A DNA stretch of 64,000 bases from Clostridiales bacterium (GCA_017940895.1 JAGAXM010000017.1:62001-126000), one strand, 5' to 3'. Counted from the stretch's first letter, positions 52,722 through 62,565 are shown. Made by a program: numbers and translations. Notes: generated by a model from the sequence alone, not told the origin.

Positions 52722-53981
52722 ATGAGGATACGTTTCTACAATGCCAGAATACTTACAATGTCTGATAACACGGTCCTTGAAGGTGAGTTATGGACTGCTG
52801 ATAAGAAGATTGAATACATTGGTCAGTCAAAGCCTTCGGATAAACCCTTTGACAGGGAAATAGACTGTAAGGGCAATCTGCTGATGCCCGGACTTAAGAA
52901 TGCCCATACTCATTCCGCTATGACATTCTCGAGATCTCTGGCAGATGATTATTCTCTTCACGACTGGTTATATAAGGCCATTTTTCCCAGGGAAGCAAAG
53001 CTTACTTTGGAACATATCTACTGGTTCACAAAGCTTGCTTATGCAGAGTATCTTGCAGGCGGAATTACGGCATGTTTTGATATGTATCCCAAGAGGATAG
53101 AATCGGCAAGAGCCGCAGTGGAGACCGGATTCCGTTATGTAAGTGTCGATGATGCAAATGATTTCGGCGGAATGGATCTTCTTGAGGAGAACTACAATAA
53201 GTTCAATTCCTATGACCCGCTCGTATCCTATATTTACGGTTTCCATGCCGAATATACGACATGCGAGGATAATCTTAAGAAGATAGCGGCCCTTGCCCAT
53301 AAGTATGAGGCTCCTGTCTTCGCCCATATTTCAGAGACCCAGGCTGAGGTGGAAGGCTGTAAGGAGCGCTACGGAGTAACTCCCGCGGCCCTTTTTGACA
53401 AGCTCGGCATATACGACTTCGGCGGCGGCGGATTCCACTGCGTATGGTTTACCGATGAGGACAGGGAGATATTTAAGAAGAAGGGTCTCTGGTCTGTATT
53501 CAATGCATGCTCAAACTTGAAGCTTGCGAGCGGTATCACACCTGTATACAAGTTCATTAATGAGGATATGAAGATCGCCATCGGAACAGACGGCGCAGGC
53601 TCCAACAACAGCCTTTCGATGTTCCGTGAGATGTATCTTGATACTGTGTTGTCTAACGTTCTTACCGATAATGCGGCAGCGGTCGATCCGTTTAAGATCC
53701 TTAAGGCAGGAACTTCAGGAGGCGCTCTTTGCATGGGCCTTACGGACTGCGATGTTCTTGCACCGGGCAAGATGGCAGATATCATTATGATCGATATGGA
53801 CAAGCCTTCCATGCAGCCTGAGAATAATGTTGTAAGAAATATTATCTACAGCGCAGATAACTCATGCGTTAAGATGACTATGATTGACGGTAAGATCCTG
53901 TATGAAGACGGTAAGTTCACGACAATCGATTACGAACAGACTCGTAAGAAGTGTAATGAGTTGTTAACGGAGCTCGTCTGA
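52722..53981 (+). CDS. amidohydrolase of the MtaD/S-adenosylhomocysteine deaminase type
   Basis: A 419-residue metal-dependent hydrolase. Metal ligands: HTHSAM (~64-69), HAEYTTCEDN, APVFAHISET, and the distal Asp in IGTDGAGSNNSLSM; MADIIMIDMDKP and VVRNIIYSADNSCVKMTMIDGKILYE form the C-terminal composite sheet. Closest known activities are 5-methylthioadenosine/S-adenosylhomocysteine deamination and other aminohydrolases; the substrate is not certain. AGGAG precedes the start, 12 bases after the aminopeptidase. Confidence 0.88.
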   Translation: MRIRFYNARILTMSDNTVLEGELWTADKKIEYIGQSKPSDKPFDREIDCKGNLLMPGLKNAHTHSAMTFSRSLADDYSLHDWLYKAIFPREAKLTLEHIYWFTKLAYAEYLAGGITACFDMYPKRIESARAAVETGFRYVSVDDANDFGGMDLLEENYNKFNSYDPLVSYIYGFHAEYTTCEDNLKKIAALAHKYEAPVFAHISETQAEVEGCKERYGVTPAALFDKLGIYDFGGGGFHCVWFTDEDREIFKKKGLWSVFNACSNLKLASGITPVYKFINEDMKIAIGTDGAGSNNSLSMFREMYLDTVLSNVLTDNAAAVDPFKILKAGTSGGALCMGLTDCDVLAPGKMADIIMIDMDKPSMQPENNVVRNIIYSADNSCVKMTMIDGKILYEDGKFTTIDYEQTRKKCNELLTELV

Positions 53982-53989
53982 TATAGTTC

Positions 53990-55720
53990 ATGCACCGGAT
54001 ACTGGGGTATTTCCGTAATTATAAACTACGGTCTGTATTAAGCCCTCTGTTTAAACTGTCTGAGGCTGCATTTGAGCTGACGGTGCCTCTTGTTATTGCC
54101 GATATTATCGACAAGGGAATTCCCTCGGGTGACAGTGCGTTTATCAGGAACCGTTTTCTGCTGCTTCTGTTCTTTGCAGTAGTAGGTTTTATAAGTGCCA
54201 TACTCGCGCAGTATTTTGCAGCCACGGTGGCGTGTAATATATCGAGTGATCTTCGTCATGATCTTTTCGCGAAGATACAGCGTCTGTCTGTGCCTGAATA
54301 TGAGAAGATCGGTTCAAGTAAGATCGTCACGGGACTTACTTCTGATGTTAACCAGATCCAAAGCGGCATCAATCTGTTCCTGAGGCTCCTTTTAAGATCG
54401 CCGTTTATTGTATTGGGTGCCGTTATCATGGCGTTTACGATAAGTGCCAGGATGGCGCTTATATTTGTTGCTGCAGTAGCATTGCTCGGGATGGTCGTCG
54501 CTTTCAATATGAAGTCGGCGATACCTTCTTATAAGAAGACCAGGGAAGGTCTTGATGTGTTGGCAAGCCATGCCGATAACGGCCTTTCCGGTGTCCGTGT
54601 TATAAGAGGCTTTAACAGGTCCAAGGATGATTACAAAGAATTCATGGATGAGTCTTTCAGTTTGTACCTGTTTCAGAAAGCCGCAGCTAAGATATCTTCA
54701 TACCTTAATCCGCTGACATTCCTTATTATCAATGCTTCTATCTGTCTTCTTATATACAGAGGCGGAGTGAATGTAAGTGTCGGTAATCTTACTCAGGGTC
54801 AGGTTGTTGCTCTGTATAACTACATGTCTCAGATTCTGGTCGAGCTGATAAAGCTTGCCAATCTTATAATCACGGTGAGCCGCGCTGTTGCCTGTGCAGG
54901 AAGAGCGGAGTATATTCTTGAACTTCCTGAAGACGATACACACGGAACCGATTGTTTTGCAGATGATTCCGCTCCTCATTCTGTCGAGTTTAAGAATGTT
55001 TCTTTCCGTTATGAAGGAAGTACCGAGGATATGATAAGCGATGTAAGCTTCCGTGTTGAACCCGGACAGACCATCGGTGTTATCGGTATGACGGGTTCCG
55101 GAAAATCGACGCTGGCGGCATTGGCTTCCGGTATGTATAAAGCCACATCCGGCAGTGTGCTGATAGACGGTAAGCCAGTAGAAGATTATTCGTCGCAGAC
55201 GCTTTCGAAAGGAATCGGTCTGTGTATTCAGAAAGCGTCAATGTATACGGGTTCGATCTTATATAACATCTCTTTGTGGCGTGAGAATGTGGATAAAGAA
55301 TCTCTTGATGAAGCATGCAGGGTCTCTTTGGCTGATGATGTTATAGCAAGCAAAAAGGAAGGCATGTACTATAACATCGGAGCTAACGGAGCGGGGCTCT
55401 CCGGCGGTCAGAAACAGAGACTCGGAATAGCAAGAACGATCGCAGGCAATCCGGGACTTCTGATCTTTGACGATTCGACATCTGCGCTTGATGCGGTTAC
55501 TGAAAGAAAGTTTCTTAATAATCTTAAGACAATAAAGAACAAGCCTACGGTCATTCTTATCTCGCAGAAGATAAGAAGCGTTAAGAACTGTGACAGGATA
55601 ATGCTGCTTGAAGACGGAAAGGTTTCCGCTTTTGCCGCACATAATGAGCTTTGCAAGACTTCTGAAGTTTATAAAGAGCTCATCAGGCTTCAGGATGAAG
55701 GGGAGGATAATAATGAATAA
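53990..55720 (+). CDS. ABC exporter subunit with degenerate Walker B
   Basis: A 576-residue half-transporter: six membrane helices (~15-305) and an ATPase domain. Walker A is GMTGSGKST (~366-374), the signature is LSGGQKQRLGIAR, and Walker B reads LLIFDDSTSALD, so the catalytic Glu is Asp. This fits the non-catalytic half of a heterodimeric type IV exporter, the partner being the next gene, which has a full DE pair. Substrate unknown; such pairs export drugs, lipids or peptides. Starts 8 bases after the amidohydrolase; the next gene overlaps its end by 8 bases. Confidence 0.92.
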   Translation: MHRILGYFRNYKLRSVLSPLFKLSEAAFELTVPLVIADIIDKGIPSGDSAFIRNRFLLLLFFAVVGFISAILAQYFAATVACNISSDLRHDLFAKIQRLSVPEYEKIGSSKIVTGLTSDVNQIQSGINLFLRLLLRSPFIVLGAVIMAFTISARMALIFVAAVALLGMVVAFNMKSAIPSYKKTREGLDVLASHADNGLSGVRVIRGFNRSKDDYKEFMDESFSLYLFQKAAAKISSYLNPLTFLIINASICLLIYRGGVNVSVGNLTQGQVVALYNYMSQILVELIKLANLIITVSRAVACAGRAEYILELPEDDTHGTDCFADDSAPHSVEFKNVSFRYEGSTEDMISDVSFRVEPGQTIGVIGMTGSGKSTLAALASGMYKATSGSVLIDGKPVEDYSSQTLSKGIGLCIQKASMYTGSILYNISLWRENVDKESLDEACRVSLADDVIASKKEGMYYNIGANGAGLSGGQKQRLGIARTIAGNPGLLIFDDSTSALDAVTERKFLNNLKTIKNKPTVILISQKIRSVKNCDRIMLLEDGKVSAFAAHNELCKTSEVYKELIRLQDEGEDNNE

Positions 55721-57461
55721 GAGAACTCTCCTTAAAAGATTCCTGAAGTACACCGCCGGATCGCCGTCACAGGGATATATTGCAGTATCTTTCATAAGCG
55801 CTGTTATTTATTCTCTTTGTTCGATGTTTATTCCTTACTTCGCGGGTAAGGCTATAGACAGTTTTACTCCCCAAGTGGATTTTGATGTGCTTACGAAGAA
55901 TATAATCATTATCGGAATCCTTGTGGCTCTGGCTTCTTTGTTCCAGTATATTCTCAACATTACAAACAACAGCATCTCATATGCGGCTGTCAGAAAGCTT
56001 CGTAATGAAGCGTATATGAAGATCTCGAGAGTTTCTGTCGGTTACCTTGATAAGACTTCCGCAGGAAGCCTTCAGAGTATGCTTATAAGCGACAGCGAGA
56101 CCATAGGAGACGGACTTATACTGTTCCTTAATCAGTTCTTCTCGGGATTAACGGCTATCTTCTTTACGTTGGGGATCATGCTGTTCATTGACTGGAGGAT
56201 CGCGCTGTTTGTTCTTATCTTTACACCGGTCTCATTTATAGTATCGGATTTTATTGCCAAGAGGTCGTTCGGATCTTTCAAGAAACAGTCCGAGATAAGG
56301 GCAGGACAGACATCTTATATTCAGGAAATGACGTCTAACTTTAAGACCGACTATTTATTCGGTACGTCGGATCTTACGATGCATGGGTTCGATCAGATTA
56401 ATGATAAGTACAGAATTATCGCAGGGAAAGCTACTTTCTATTCATCGATAACGAATCCTTCTACAAGATTCATTAATGCTTTAATATATGCTTCTGTAGC
56501 ATTAATTGGCTCTTTCCTTGTTATAGCTGCATCACTTACTGTAGGTGAGCTTGCATCCTTGCTTATGTATGCCAATCAGTTTATGAAGCCTTTTAATGAT
56601 CTGTCTTCTGTCTATACCGAGATGTCAGATTCTTTTGCATGTCTCCAGAGAATATTCACTTTCCTTGACGAAGAGGAATTAAGCGATAACCTTTTCGAGA
56701 AGACACAGAAGTCGATTCCCGGTGTTGAAGAAGGCATCAAGATTGAGTTCAAAGACGTTACATTCTCTTATGTGCATGGCAAGCCCGTTCTCAAGAATGT
56801 CTCATTCGCGGTTGAACCCGGATGCTCGTGTGCCATCGTAGGACCTACAGGCTGCGGTAAGACGACAATCATCAATCTTCTTATGAGATTCTATGAGCCG
56901 GATTCGGGTGCGATCTATATTAATGGCGTTAATATTGCTGATATACCCAGAAATACTCTGAGGACATACATCGGAACCGTAAGTCAGGATACGTGGTTCC
57001 GTGACGGAAAGATCATTGATAATATTAAATACGGAAGACCTGAGGCAGAAGATGCTGATTGTATCAAAGCGGCAAAGGTTACCGGAGCCGATTCTTTTAT
57101 AAAAAAGTTGCCGTGCAAATACGATGAGCTTATCGATTCGGGCAGGGACGATATCTCGGAAGGACAAAGGCAGCTTCTGAGTATAACAAGAGCGATGGTA
57201 CGTGATCCGTCGATTCTTATACTCGATGAGGCTACTTCTTCAGTTGATATTCTGACTGAAGTGCGTATCAGAAATGCCGTTAAGGAATTGCTTTTGGGCA
57301 GAACCAGTATAATAATAGCACACAGGCTTTCGACCATAGTCGATGCGGATAAGATCGTTGTTGTTGAGAACGGTAATATCAGCGAGATCGGAACGCACGA
57401 TGAACTTATGGGCAACGGCGGTTTTTACAGCAGATTATATGCTTCCTATACGGAAGAATGA
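55713..57461 (+). CDS. ABC exporter subunit, catalytic half
   Basis: A 582-residue half-transporter: six membrane helices then the ATPase domain with Walker A GPTGCGKTT (~409-417), QDTWFRDGKIIDNI, signature ISEGQRQLLSITRAM and Walker B ILILDEATSSVD with Glu. The switch His is in IIAHRLST. The ATG at 55713 follows GGGAGG at 55701-55706 and fits the family start; the frame upstream to 55608 lies inside the preceding gene. It works as a heterodimer with the previous protein. murD follows after 10 bases. Confidence 0.94.
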   Translation: MNKRTLLKRFLKYTAGSPSQGYIAVSFISAVIYSLCSMFIPYFAGKAIDSFTPQVDFDVLTKNIIIIGILVALASLFQYILNITNNSISYAAVRKLRNEAYMKISRVSVGYLDKTSAGSLQSMLISDSETIGDGLILFLNQFFSGLTAIFFTLGIMLFIDWRIALFVLIFTPVSFIVSDFIAKRSFGSFKKQSEIRAGQTSYIQEMTSNFKTDYLFGTSDLTMHGFDQINDKYRIIAGKATFYSSITNPSTRFINALIYASVALIGSFLVIAASLTVGELASLLMYANQFMKPFNDLSSVYTEMSDSFACLQRIFTFLDEEELSDNLFEKTQKSIPGVEEGIKIEFKDVTFSYVHGKPVLKNVSFAVEPGCSCAIVGPTGCGKTTIINLLMRFYEPDSGAIYINGVNIADIPRNTLRTYIGTVSQDTWFRDGKIIDNIKYGRPEAEDADCIKAAKVTGADSFIKKLPCKYDELIDSGRDDISEGQRQLLSITRAMVRDPSILILDEATSSVDILTEVRIRNAVKELLLGRTSIIIAHRLSTIVDADKIVVVENGNISEIGTHDELMGNGGFYSRLYASYTEE

Positions 57462-57471
57462 GAGGCGTAAT

Positions 57472-58962
57472 ATGAATAAGACTTTTGAAGAATTTAAGAA
57501 GATGATCGCAGGTAAGAGGGTTGCCGTTATCGGTGTCGGCATATCTAACAGACCGCTTATTAAGTGGCTTAATAAGCTGGGAGCCCAGGTAACGGCTTTT
57601 GACAGACTCGAAGAAGATGATCCGTCTATCTCAAAGGTGAAGAAAGAATTCGCCGATGAGGGAATTGATATCAGCTGGTCTCTCGGGAGAGATTATCTCG
57701 ATGTTCTGATGAACAATGATTACGATTACGTGTTCAAGACGCCTAAGATGCGTTATACGGAGCCTGCGCTTGCAGCTGCGAAAAATAACGGCAGCGTCCT
57801 TACGACAGAGATGGAACTGTTTATGAACCTCTGTCCTGCAAAGATCTTCGCTATAACGGGTTCAGATGGTAAGACAACAACTACCACTTTGGTAAGCGAG
57901 CTTCTTAAGGCAGCAGGGTTTAAAGTTTGGCTCGGCGGTAATATAGGTACTCCGCTTCTGGATCAGATAGAGTTTATCAGTGAAGATGATATGGTTGTTC
58001 TGGAATTGTCTTCGTTCCAGTTGCTTGACTGTGTAACGAGTGCAGATGTCGCTGTAGTCACTAACGTTACGCCTAATCATCTGGATTTCCATAAGGACTA
58101 CAACGAATATATTGATGCAAAGACGAATATCTTTAAGTATCAGTCCCCTATGGGCAAAGTTGTCCTTAATGCTGCCTGTGACATAACCTATAAGATGAAG
58201 GAGCAGGTAAGAGGTAATGTAAGCTTCTTTGCTCTTGATAAAATGGTTGCTTCAAGAAGCGGTTCGGACCTTTATACCAAGGCTTATGTGGATGAAGAAG
58301 GATATCTTGTGCTTGCTTCCGGTGAAGAAGAAACAAAGCTTATCAAAGAAGATGAGATTCTCATCCCCGGAAAGCATAATGTGGAGAATTATCTTGCGGC
58401 TGCGCTTGCGACTGAAGGTTATGTAAGTCAGGAGGCGTTCGAGCAGGTTGCCAAGACATTCAAGGGTGTTGCTCATCGTATAGAATTTATAAGAGAGCTC
58501 GATGGTGTCAAATACTATAATTCCTCCATTGATACGTCTCCGAACAGAACAATGAACACAATGAACGCTCTGGCTTCAAGAGGTCAGAAGGGCGTGCTTA
58601 TCTGCGGAGGTGCCGATAAGAAGTGTGATTATACCGGTCTCGGAGATGCGATCCTTAATGTAAGCGACAGAATCATTATCTACGGAACCAATGCCTGCTT
58701 TGTTAAGGATATTCTTGCGAAGGAAGCTAATGGAAGGCAGTATGAGGTTCTTGAGATAGAAGGCGGAGATGAAGTTTACGAATTTCCTGAGGGTAGGGAT
58801 ATTGTTATCAGTAAGTATGTCGAAGCACTCGAGAAGGCTCGTAAGATGGCAAAAGCAGGTGAGATTGTCATTATGTCCAATATAGGAACGAGCTATGACC
58901 ATTTCAGACACTTCGAGCACAGAGGCGACATGTTCCGTGACCTTGTAAACGAACTAACATAA
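57472..58962 (+). CDS. murD: UDP-N-acetylmuramoyl-L-alanine:D-glutamate ligase
   Basis: Adds D-glutamate to UDP-MurNAc-L-Ala in peptidoglycan precursor synthesis. The 496-residue protein has an N-terminal UMP-binding domain (RVAVIGVGISNRPLIKWL), the ATP loop ITGSDGKTTTTTLVSELL (~131-148), the NVTPNHLDFH block, HNVENYLAAALA and YNSSIDTSPNRTMNTMNAL, with LICGGADKK in the C-terminal domain. The TSPNRT block is a MurD feature (TxxxAT type). The ATG at 57472 has AGAGG six bases upstream; a frame from 57343 overlaps the ABC gene and is rejected. It is separated from other dcw genes. Confidence 0.95.
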   Translation: MNKTFEEFKKMIAGKRVAVIGVGISNRPLIKWLNKLGAQVTAFDRLEEDDPSISKVKKEFADEGIDISWSLGRDYLDVLMNNDYDYVFKTPKMRYTEPALAAAKNNGSVLTTEMELFMNLCPAKIFAITGSDGKTTTTTLVSELLKAAGFKVWLGGNIGTPLLDQIEFISEDDMVVLELSSFQLLDCVTSADVAVVTNVTPNHLDFHKDYNEYIDAKTNIFKYQSPMGKVVLNAACDITYKMKEQVRGNVSFFALDKMVASRSGSDLYTKAYVDEEGYLVLASGEEETKLIKEDEILIPGKHNVENYLAAALATEGYVSQEAFEQVAKTFKGVAHRIEFIRELDGVKYYNSSIDTSPNRTMNTMNALASRGQKGVLICGGADKKCDYTGLGDAILNVSDRIIIYGTNACFVKDILAKEANGRQYEVLEIEGGDEVYEFPEGRDIVISKYVEALEKARKMAKAGEIVIMSNIGTSYDHFRHFEHRGDMFRDLVNELT

Positions 58963-58973
58963 TAGTGTATAAT
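58943..58973 (+). promoter_or_regulatory. promoter of the sensor/MFS/serpin unit
   Basis: A perfect TATAAT at 58968-58973 just past murD, with TTGTAA at 58943-58948 (19-base spacing). A small stem (AGGTA/TACCT) at 58980-58993 and a GAGGAG ribosome site precede the ATG at 59013. Confidence 0.55.
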
Positions 58974-59012
58974 GTTATGAGGTAAAATACCTTTGAGGAG
59001 AATGGTTAATTA

Positions 59013-59699
59013 ATGGAAAACAGAGCAGCCCATCAGGCCGAGGTTCTTAACAGACTTATAAGGACGATTATTCTGATAATCGTTTCTCTTATGCTCTCCG
59101 TTCTTTCCGTATCATTTGCCGTTCACCATATGAGGTTGCAGTTCGAAGAAGAGTTTAAGACTATCTCGGACGATAAGATCGAATCCGTATGCGATGTTGT
59201 AAGACGTACGCTTGACGGTGACGAGATCGCGGCTGATCCTCAGACTGCTGCGGTTAAGTATAATGAAGTTCTTTCCCTGATGCTCGCGGATGTATCCACT
59301 CAGTCATTCAGTTCCGAAAGCTACGGTCTTTTTCTGTATTCCGACGGACGTCTGTCTGTGCTGATGAATCACGGACCTGAAGCACCTGAATCATTTGAAG
59401 TAGCAAGCCGTGATATATCAGAGTGGCTTAATGCCGACAATGTTCCAACCACTATAGAAGGTGATAATTCAGAGAGCCTTCTTGTACCCGTGGCTGATTC
59501 GTCAGGAAGATGCGTCGCGGTATTTGAGTATAAATGTAACTTCAGCGGACTCAAGACAATGGGTAATGAGTTTGAAGGCAAGATATTGAAGTGTGTAATA
59601 ATTGCTGTAGCAGCGGGAATATTCGTATATATCATCCAGCTTATTGTGCCGAAGTTTATTCACAGATCCGGTTCGGGTAAGGGGAGGCAGACTATATGA
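59013..59699 (+). CDS. two-helix membrane protein with extracellular sensor-like domain
   Basis: A 228-residue protein: membrane helix ~16-38, an extracellular stretch of ~150 residues (KTISDDKIESVCDVVRRTLDG ... ESYGLFLYSDGRLSVLM ... VPVADSSGRCVAVFEYKC), second helix ~193-213, and a short basic tail. The extracellular part has the helix-then-sheet feel of a Cache domain, but no catalytic or output domain follows. It overlaps the MFS-fusion gene by four bases (ATGA), whose N-terminal part has the same design, so the two probably form one sensor complex. No family name is recognised. Confidence 0.65.
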   Translation: MENRAAHQAEVLNRLIRTIILIIVSLMLSVLSVSFAVHHMRLQFEEEFKTISDDKIESVCDVVRRTLDGDEIAADPQTAAVKYNEVLSLMLADVSTQSFSSESYGLFLYSDGRLSVLMNHGPEAPESFEVASRDISEWLNADNVPTTIEGDNSESLLVPVADSSGRCVAVFEYKCNFSGLKTMGNEFEGKILKCVIIAVAAGIFVYIIQLIVPKFIHRSGSGKGRQTI

Positions 59700-61774
59700 G
59701 CAGAAACTCCGCTGAGATAAGGCGCAGGAAAGAGCGCAGAAGTGTAGCCGCAACGATCGGTTATTGCTTTGTTATAGTTCTTGTCGTTCTTATGGTCATG
59801 AGTAATATCCTGACCGATAACTATACTGTTGTTCTTGAGACGGAGAGAGCCGAGTCCATGGAGGCTTTGGCTGTTTCCTGTTCTACTGCTCTCGGTCATT
59901 CGAGGATAGTGGAAGGCATGACTTTCCCTTTGCCCGTATATACTTACGGCAAGGACAAGCCGTATATATTCGATATCTATACTAAGGCAGGCAATTCTTT
60001 CTTAAGACTTTGTACTACTTCTGATTACAGCGGTAACGAGCAGTATTATCTGTCCGGTGTAGGTGACGAGTATAATAACTGTTTCGAGCTCCAGCACGTC
60101 TCATTTACCAAGAGGACAGATGACGGAGTCGAGTATGTATGCGCCATCGCTCCTATTATCTCACCCGAGAACACATCGGCAGGTATCCTTGAAGTAAGAA
60201 TGCCTTATTCCGATTTTGTTTCGACTGTTAACGGAATGTCATTAAGCTGGATATTCACGATCTTCTCGATCGCTATCGCTATGGCGATAATTATCTATGA
60301 GCTTAATCTGTTTGTATCCACATTGTCACGCGGTATATCGGGTAATGTCCCGGTTATCCTGATGTACGGCACGGAAGCGGTATCGTTCCTTTCGTTCTTT
60401 GCCGCATTGGGGGCGGTAATGATCCCGGTAGTTATTCCGGATTATATTAAACAGGCGGGAATCGATCTTAATCTTCCCGATCTGGCTGTACAGGGGATTA
60501 TCGCCGGCGGGCTGCTGCTATATGTTGCAGGTCTGTTTGGCGGATCTATGCTCAGGAAAGAACTCAAGTTTAAGCTTACTTCACGAATTGCTATTGTCGT
60601 ATCAACTGCTGTCGGTTATATGTTGAGTCTTGTAGCAGGAATCGTAGATCTTATGCCTGTTACGCTCGTGCTTATGCCGTTTATCGGATTTGCATATGGT
60701 ATGGCTCTTGATTCACTTCGTGATTACAGGATCAATGCCGGTAAGTTGGGTTATGAAGAGTTCACCGACCGTAAGATCCATAATATTCAGTACTCGGGAT
60801 ATTTCCTCGGTGTATCCGTAGGTGCGGTTATCGCAGGTATCTGCTTCGAGAGATTCGGTCTTCTGGTTGTTAATATCATCAGCGGTGCCATTATGATCCT
60901 CGCATGTATCGGCATTATCTACTTCATGAGAGATAACAATCCTCCGAAGGAGATTTATCTGCCTGTTAATAAGTGGCTCGAGCTTGTTTCTGACAAGTAT
61001 ACGGGAAGATTCCTCATGTCTACTTTCTTTACCATGGGTATCCTGTTTACTTTCCTTCTCGGATTTGTTCCCAACTATCTTGAGACAGTCGGAATATCGC
61101 TTGCCACATCATCTTTTTACTACCTCGTGGCAGCATTCTTCGCTTTGTTTGTTGGATTCATCATCAAGGAAAGACTCGCGTATGCGCTCACTTCCAGAAT
61201 GCGTGTAATAATATCTTCCTTGGCGGCTTTACTCGGACTTATCCTTTTCGCGCTGATGCCGACAGCAAAGATCCTTGTTGTTACGGTAGCGCTGGTAGGT
61301 CTCGGTCTCGGCATACACGACTTCTATTATCTGTATGTTCTGTACCTCATCGCGACTTCGAGGTTCAAGGTGAAGTATAACCTGCGGAAAGCATCCGAGA
61401 TGTCTTTCCTCGCAGGTATGGTAATTTCTTTACCGGTATTCCTGTGTGCACTCATCTTTGACGCAAGGATCGTGTTCATAATAGCCTGCGTGCTGTTCTT
61501 TATATGTTCCTGCATCTATCCGATGTCGCAGTATTCGGGCAAGATCGATGAGGGTGATCCTGCTCTTAAGCGTAATAAGAAGAGCAAGAAGACGCCGGAA
61601 GCACCCGTACAGCCTCCGGTTACTTATTCACCTGAGCAGATCATTATCCCTGAGATGCCCGCGGATGCAGATCTTTATGAGCCTGCACCCGGTTCTTCTA
61701 TCGATATAAACAGCTTCCTTGACGAGATTACAAGTGAAGAGGAAGGAGGCAATAACGATGGATATGTGGAGTGA
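59696..61774 (+). CDS. MFS transporter fused to an N-terminal Cache-like sensor domain
   Basis: A 692-residue protein. Helix at ~20-40; extracellular region ~41-175 (PYIFDIYTKAGNSFLRLC, YVCAIAPIISPENTSAGILEVRMPYSDF) resembles a Cache ligand-binding domain; helix ~180-205; then ten to twelve helices of a major-facilitator-like domain (~220-610; FGFAYGMALDSLRDYR-type loop, GYFLGVSVGAVIAGICFERFG). A charged, proline-rich cytoplasmic tail (~620-692) ends acidic. MFS proteins with an extracellular sensor are uncommon; it may be a transporter-like receptor. It overlaps both neighbours. Confidence 0.7.
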   Translation: MSRNSAEIRRRKERRSVAATIGYCFVIVLVVLMVMSNILTDNYTVVLETERAESMEALAVSCSTALGHSRIVEGMTFPLPVYTYGKDKPYIFDIYTKAGNSFLRLCTTSDYSGNEQYYLSGVGDEYNNCFELQHVSFTKRTDDGVEYVCAIAPIISPENTSAGILEVRMPYSDFVSTVNGMSLSWIFTIFSIAIAMAIIIYELNLFVSTLSRGISGNVPVILMYGTEAVSFLSFFAALGAVMIPVVIPDYIKQAGIDLNLPDLAVQGIIAGGLLLYVAGLFGGSMLRKELKFKLTSRIAIVVSTAVGYMLSLVAGIVDLMPVTLVLMPFIGFAYGMALDSLRDYRINAGKLGYEEFTDRKIHNIQYSGYFLGVSVGAVIAGICFERFGLLVVNIISGAIMILACIGIIYFMRDNNPPKEIYLPVNKWLELVSDKYTGRFLMSTFFTMGILFTFLLGFVPNYLETVGISLATSSFYYLVAAFFALFVGFIIKERLAYALTSRMRVIISSLAALLGLILFALMPTAKILVVTVALVGLGLGIHDFYYLYVLYLIATSRFKVKYNLRKASEMSFLAGMVISLPVFLCALIFDARIVFIIACVLFFICSCIYPMSQYSGKIDEGDPALKRNKKSKKTPEAPVQPPVTYSPEQIIIPEMPADADLYEPAPGSSIDINSFLDEITSEEEGGNNDGYVE

Positions 61775-62516
61775 CAAGCTGACAAGAGAGAACTTTGAAG
61801 CGTTCTATAACAGTACCGTCGATATGGTCTATTCTTCCACATACGGTATCTGTAAGGAGACTACGCGTACCGAGAATGCCATTGTTAAGGCCTATATCGA
61901 GACATATCAGCAGAGAAGCTCGATAAATGGTGAAGATGTCCTTTATGTATTCGGTGATATCCTTCTTAAGAATGCCGAGGAGATCGTGGAGAAGTATCCT
62001 CTGCCCGAGAACCTGAGCTTTGCTCCGAGAACTCTTGATGAGTATACGAGAAACTCGATGCTCGAGAAGATTACGGCTAAGCTAGATTCCACAGGATATA
62101 AGGTAGCCGAGTTTATCTCTTACGAGAATAAGAAGGGCAAGCCTTCGCGTGCAGTGCAGAAGGTGTTTGATGTATTCCCGGTAACACCTTTGCTTGCCAT
62201 TCAGCTTATATTACTTGCGATAGTTATCTGGCTTATAAGTACAGTTTCAGTAACGATGATCAATAAGGGAGACACTTCTCTTGATGAGTCGGTAGTATAT
62301 GAGTCCGTAGATCTTCAGAACAAGTATGTGGCGGTTCTTGATTATTATCCGCTTAATGTAAGATATGCCGTTGCTGCCGAGTCTGTCGCTGAAGACAATG
62401 GTGAAGCATATTATGAAGACGGTGAGGCTTATGAGATGCCGCCGGAAGATTATGATCCGCTGGCTCCGGTAATTGCCGAGACTGACCCTGTCGAGCCTTC
62501 TGCCACAAGAGGATAA
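61758..62516 (+). CDS. single-helix membrane protein with sigma-70 region-2-like N terminus
   Basis: A 252-residue protein. Residues ~5-50 (ENFEAFYNSTVDMVYSSTYG ... NAIVKAYIETYQQR) follow the pattern of ECF sigma region 2, where a helix with FxxLYxxYxxxVY is followed by an AEDxxQETF-type helix. No region 4 is seen. A charged helical part leads to one membrane helix (~153-173), then an extracellular acidic tail rich in Glu, Asp, Tyr and Pro. It may be a decayed or repurposed sigma factor that is held at the membrane. Start at 61758 with AGGAGG eight bases upstream, within the end of the MFS-fusion gene. Confidence 0.6.
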   Translation: MDMWSDKLTRENFEAFYNSTVDMVYSSTYGICKETTRTENAIVKAYIETYQQRSSINGEDVLYVFGDILLKNAEEIVEKYPLPENLSFAPRTLDEYTRNSMLEKITAKLDSTGYKVAEFISYENKKGKPSRAVQKVFDVFPVTPLLAIQLILLAIVIWLISTVSVTMINKGDTSLDESVVYESVDLQNKYVAVLDYYPLNVRYAVAAESVAEDNGEAYYEDGEAYEMPPEDYDPLAPVIAETDPVEPSATRG

Positions 62517-62537
62517 TTTTTTTGTGACCTGCCTGTA

Positions 62538-62565
62538 TCCTGTCCCGTCTTAATAGACAGGAGGG
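62538..62565 (+). promoter_or_regulatory. hairpin overlapping the serpin ribosome binding site
   Basis: TCCTGTC at 62538-62544 can pair with GACAGGA at 62556-62562 (7 bp, 11-base loop); the second arm takes in the start of the AGGAGGG Shine-Dalgarno at 62559-62565. Folding would hide the ribosome site. Confidence 0.4.

Noticed and set aside
53990..57461. First ABC subunit as a broken transporter because of its Asp in place of the Walker B Glu
   Set aside because: Heterodimeric exporters commonly have one degenerate site; the second subunit is complete.
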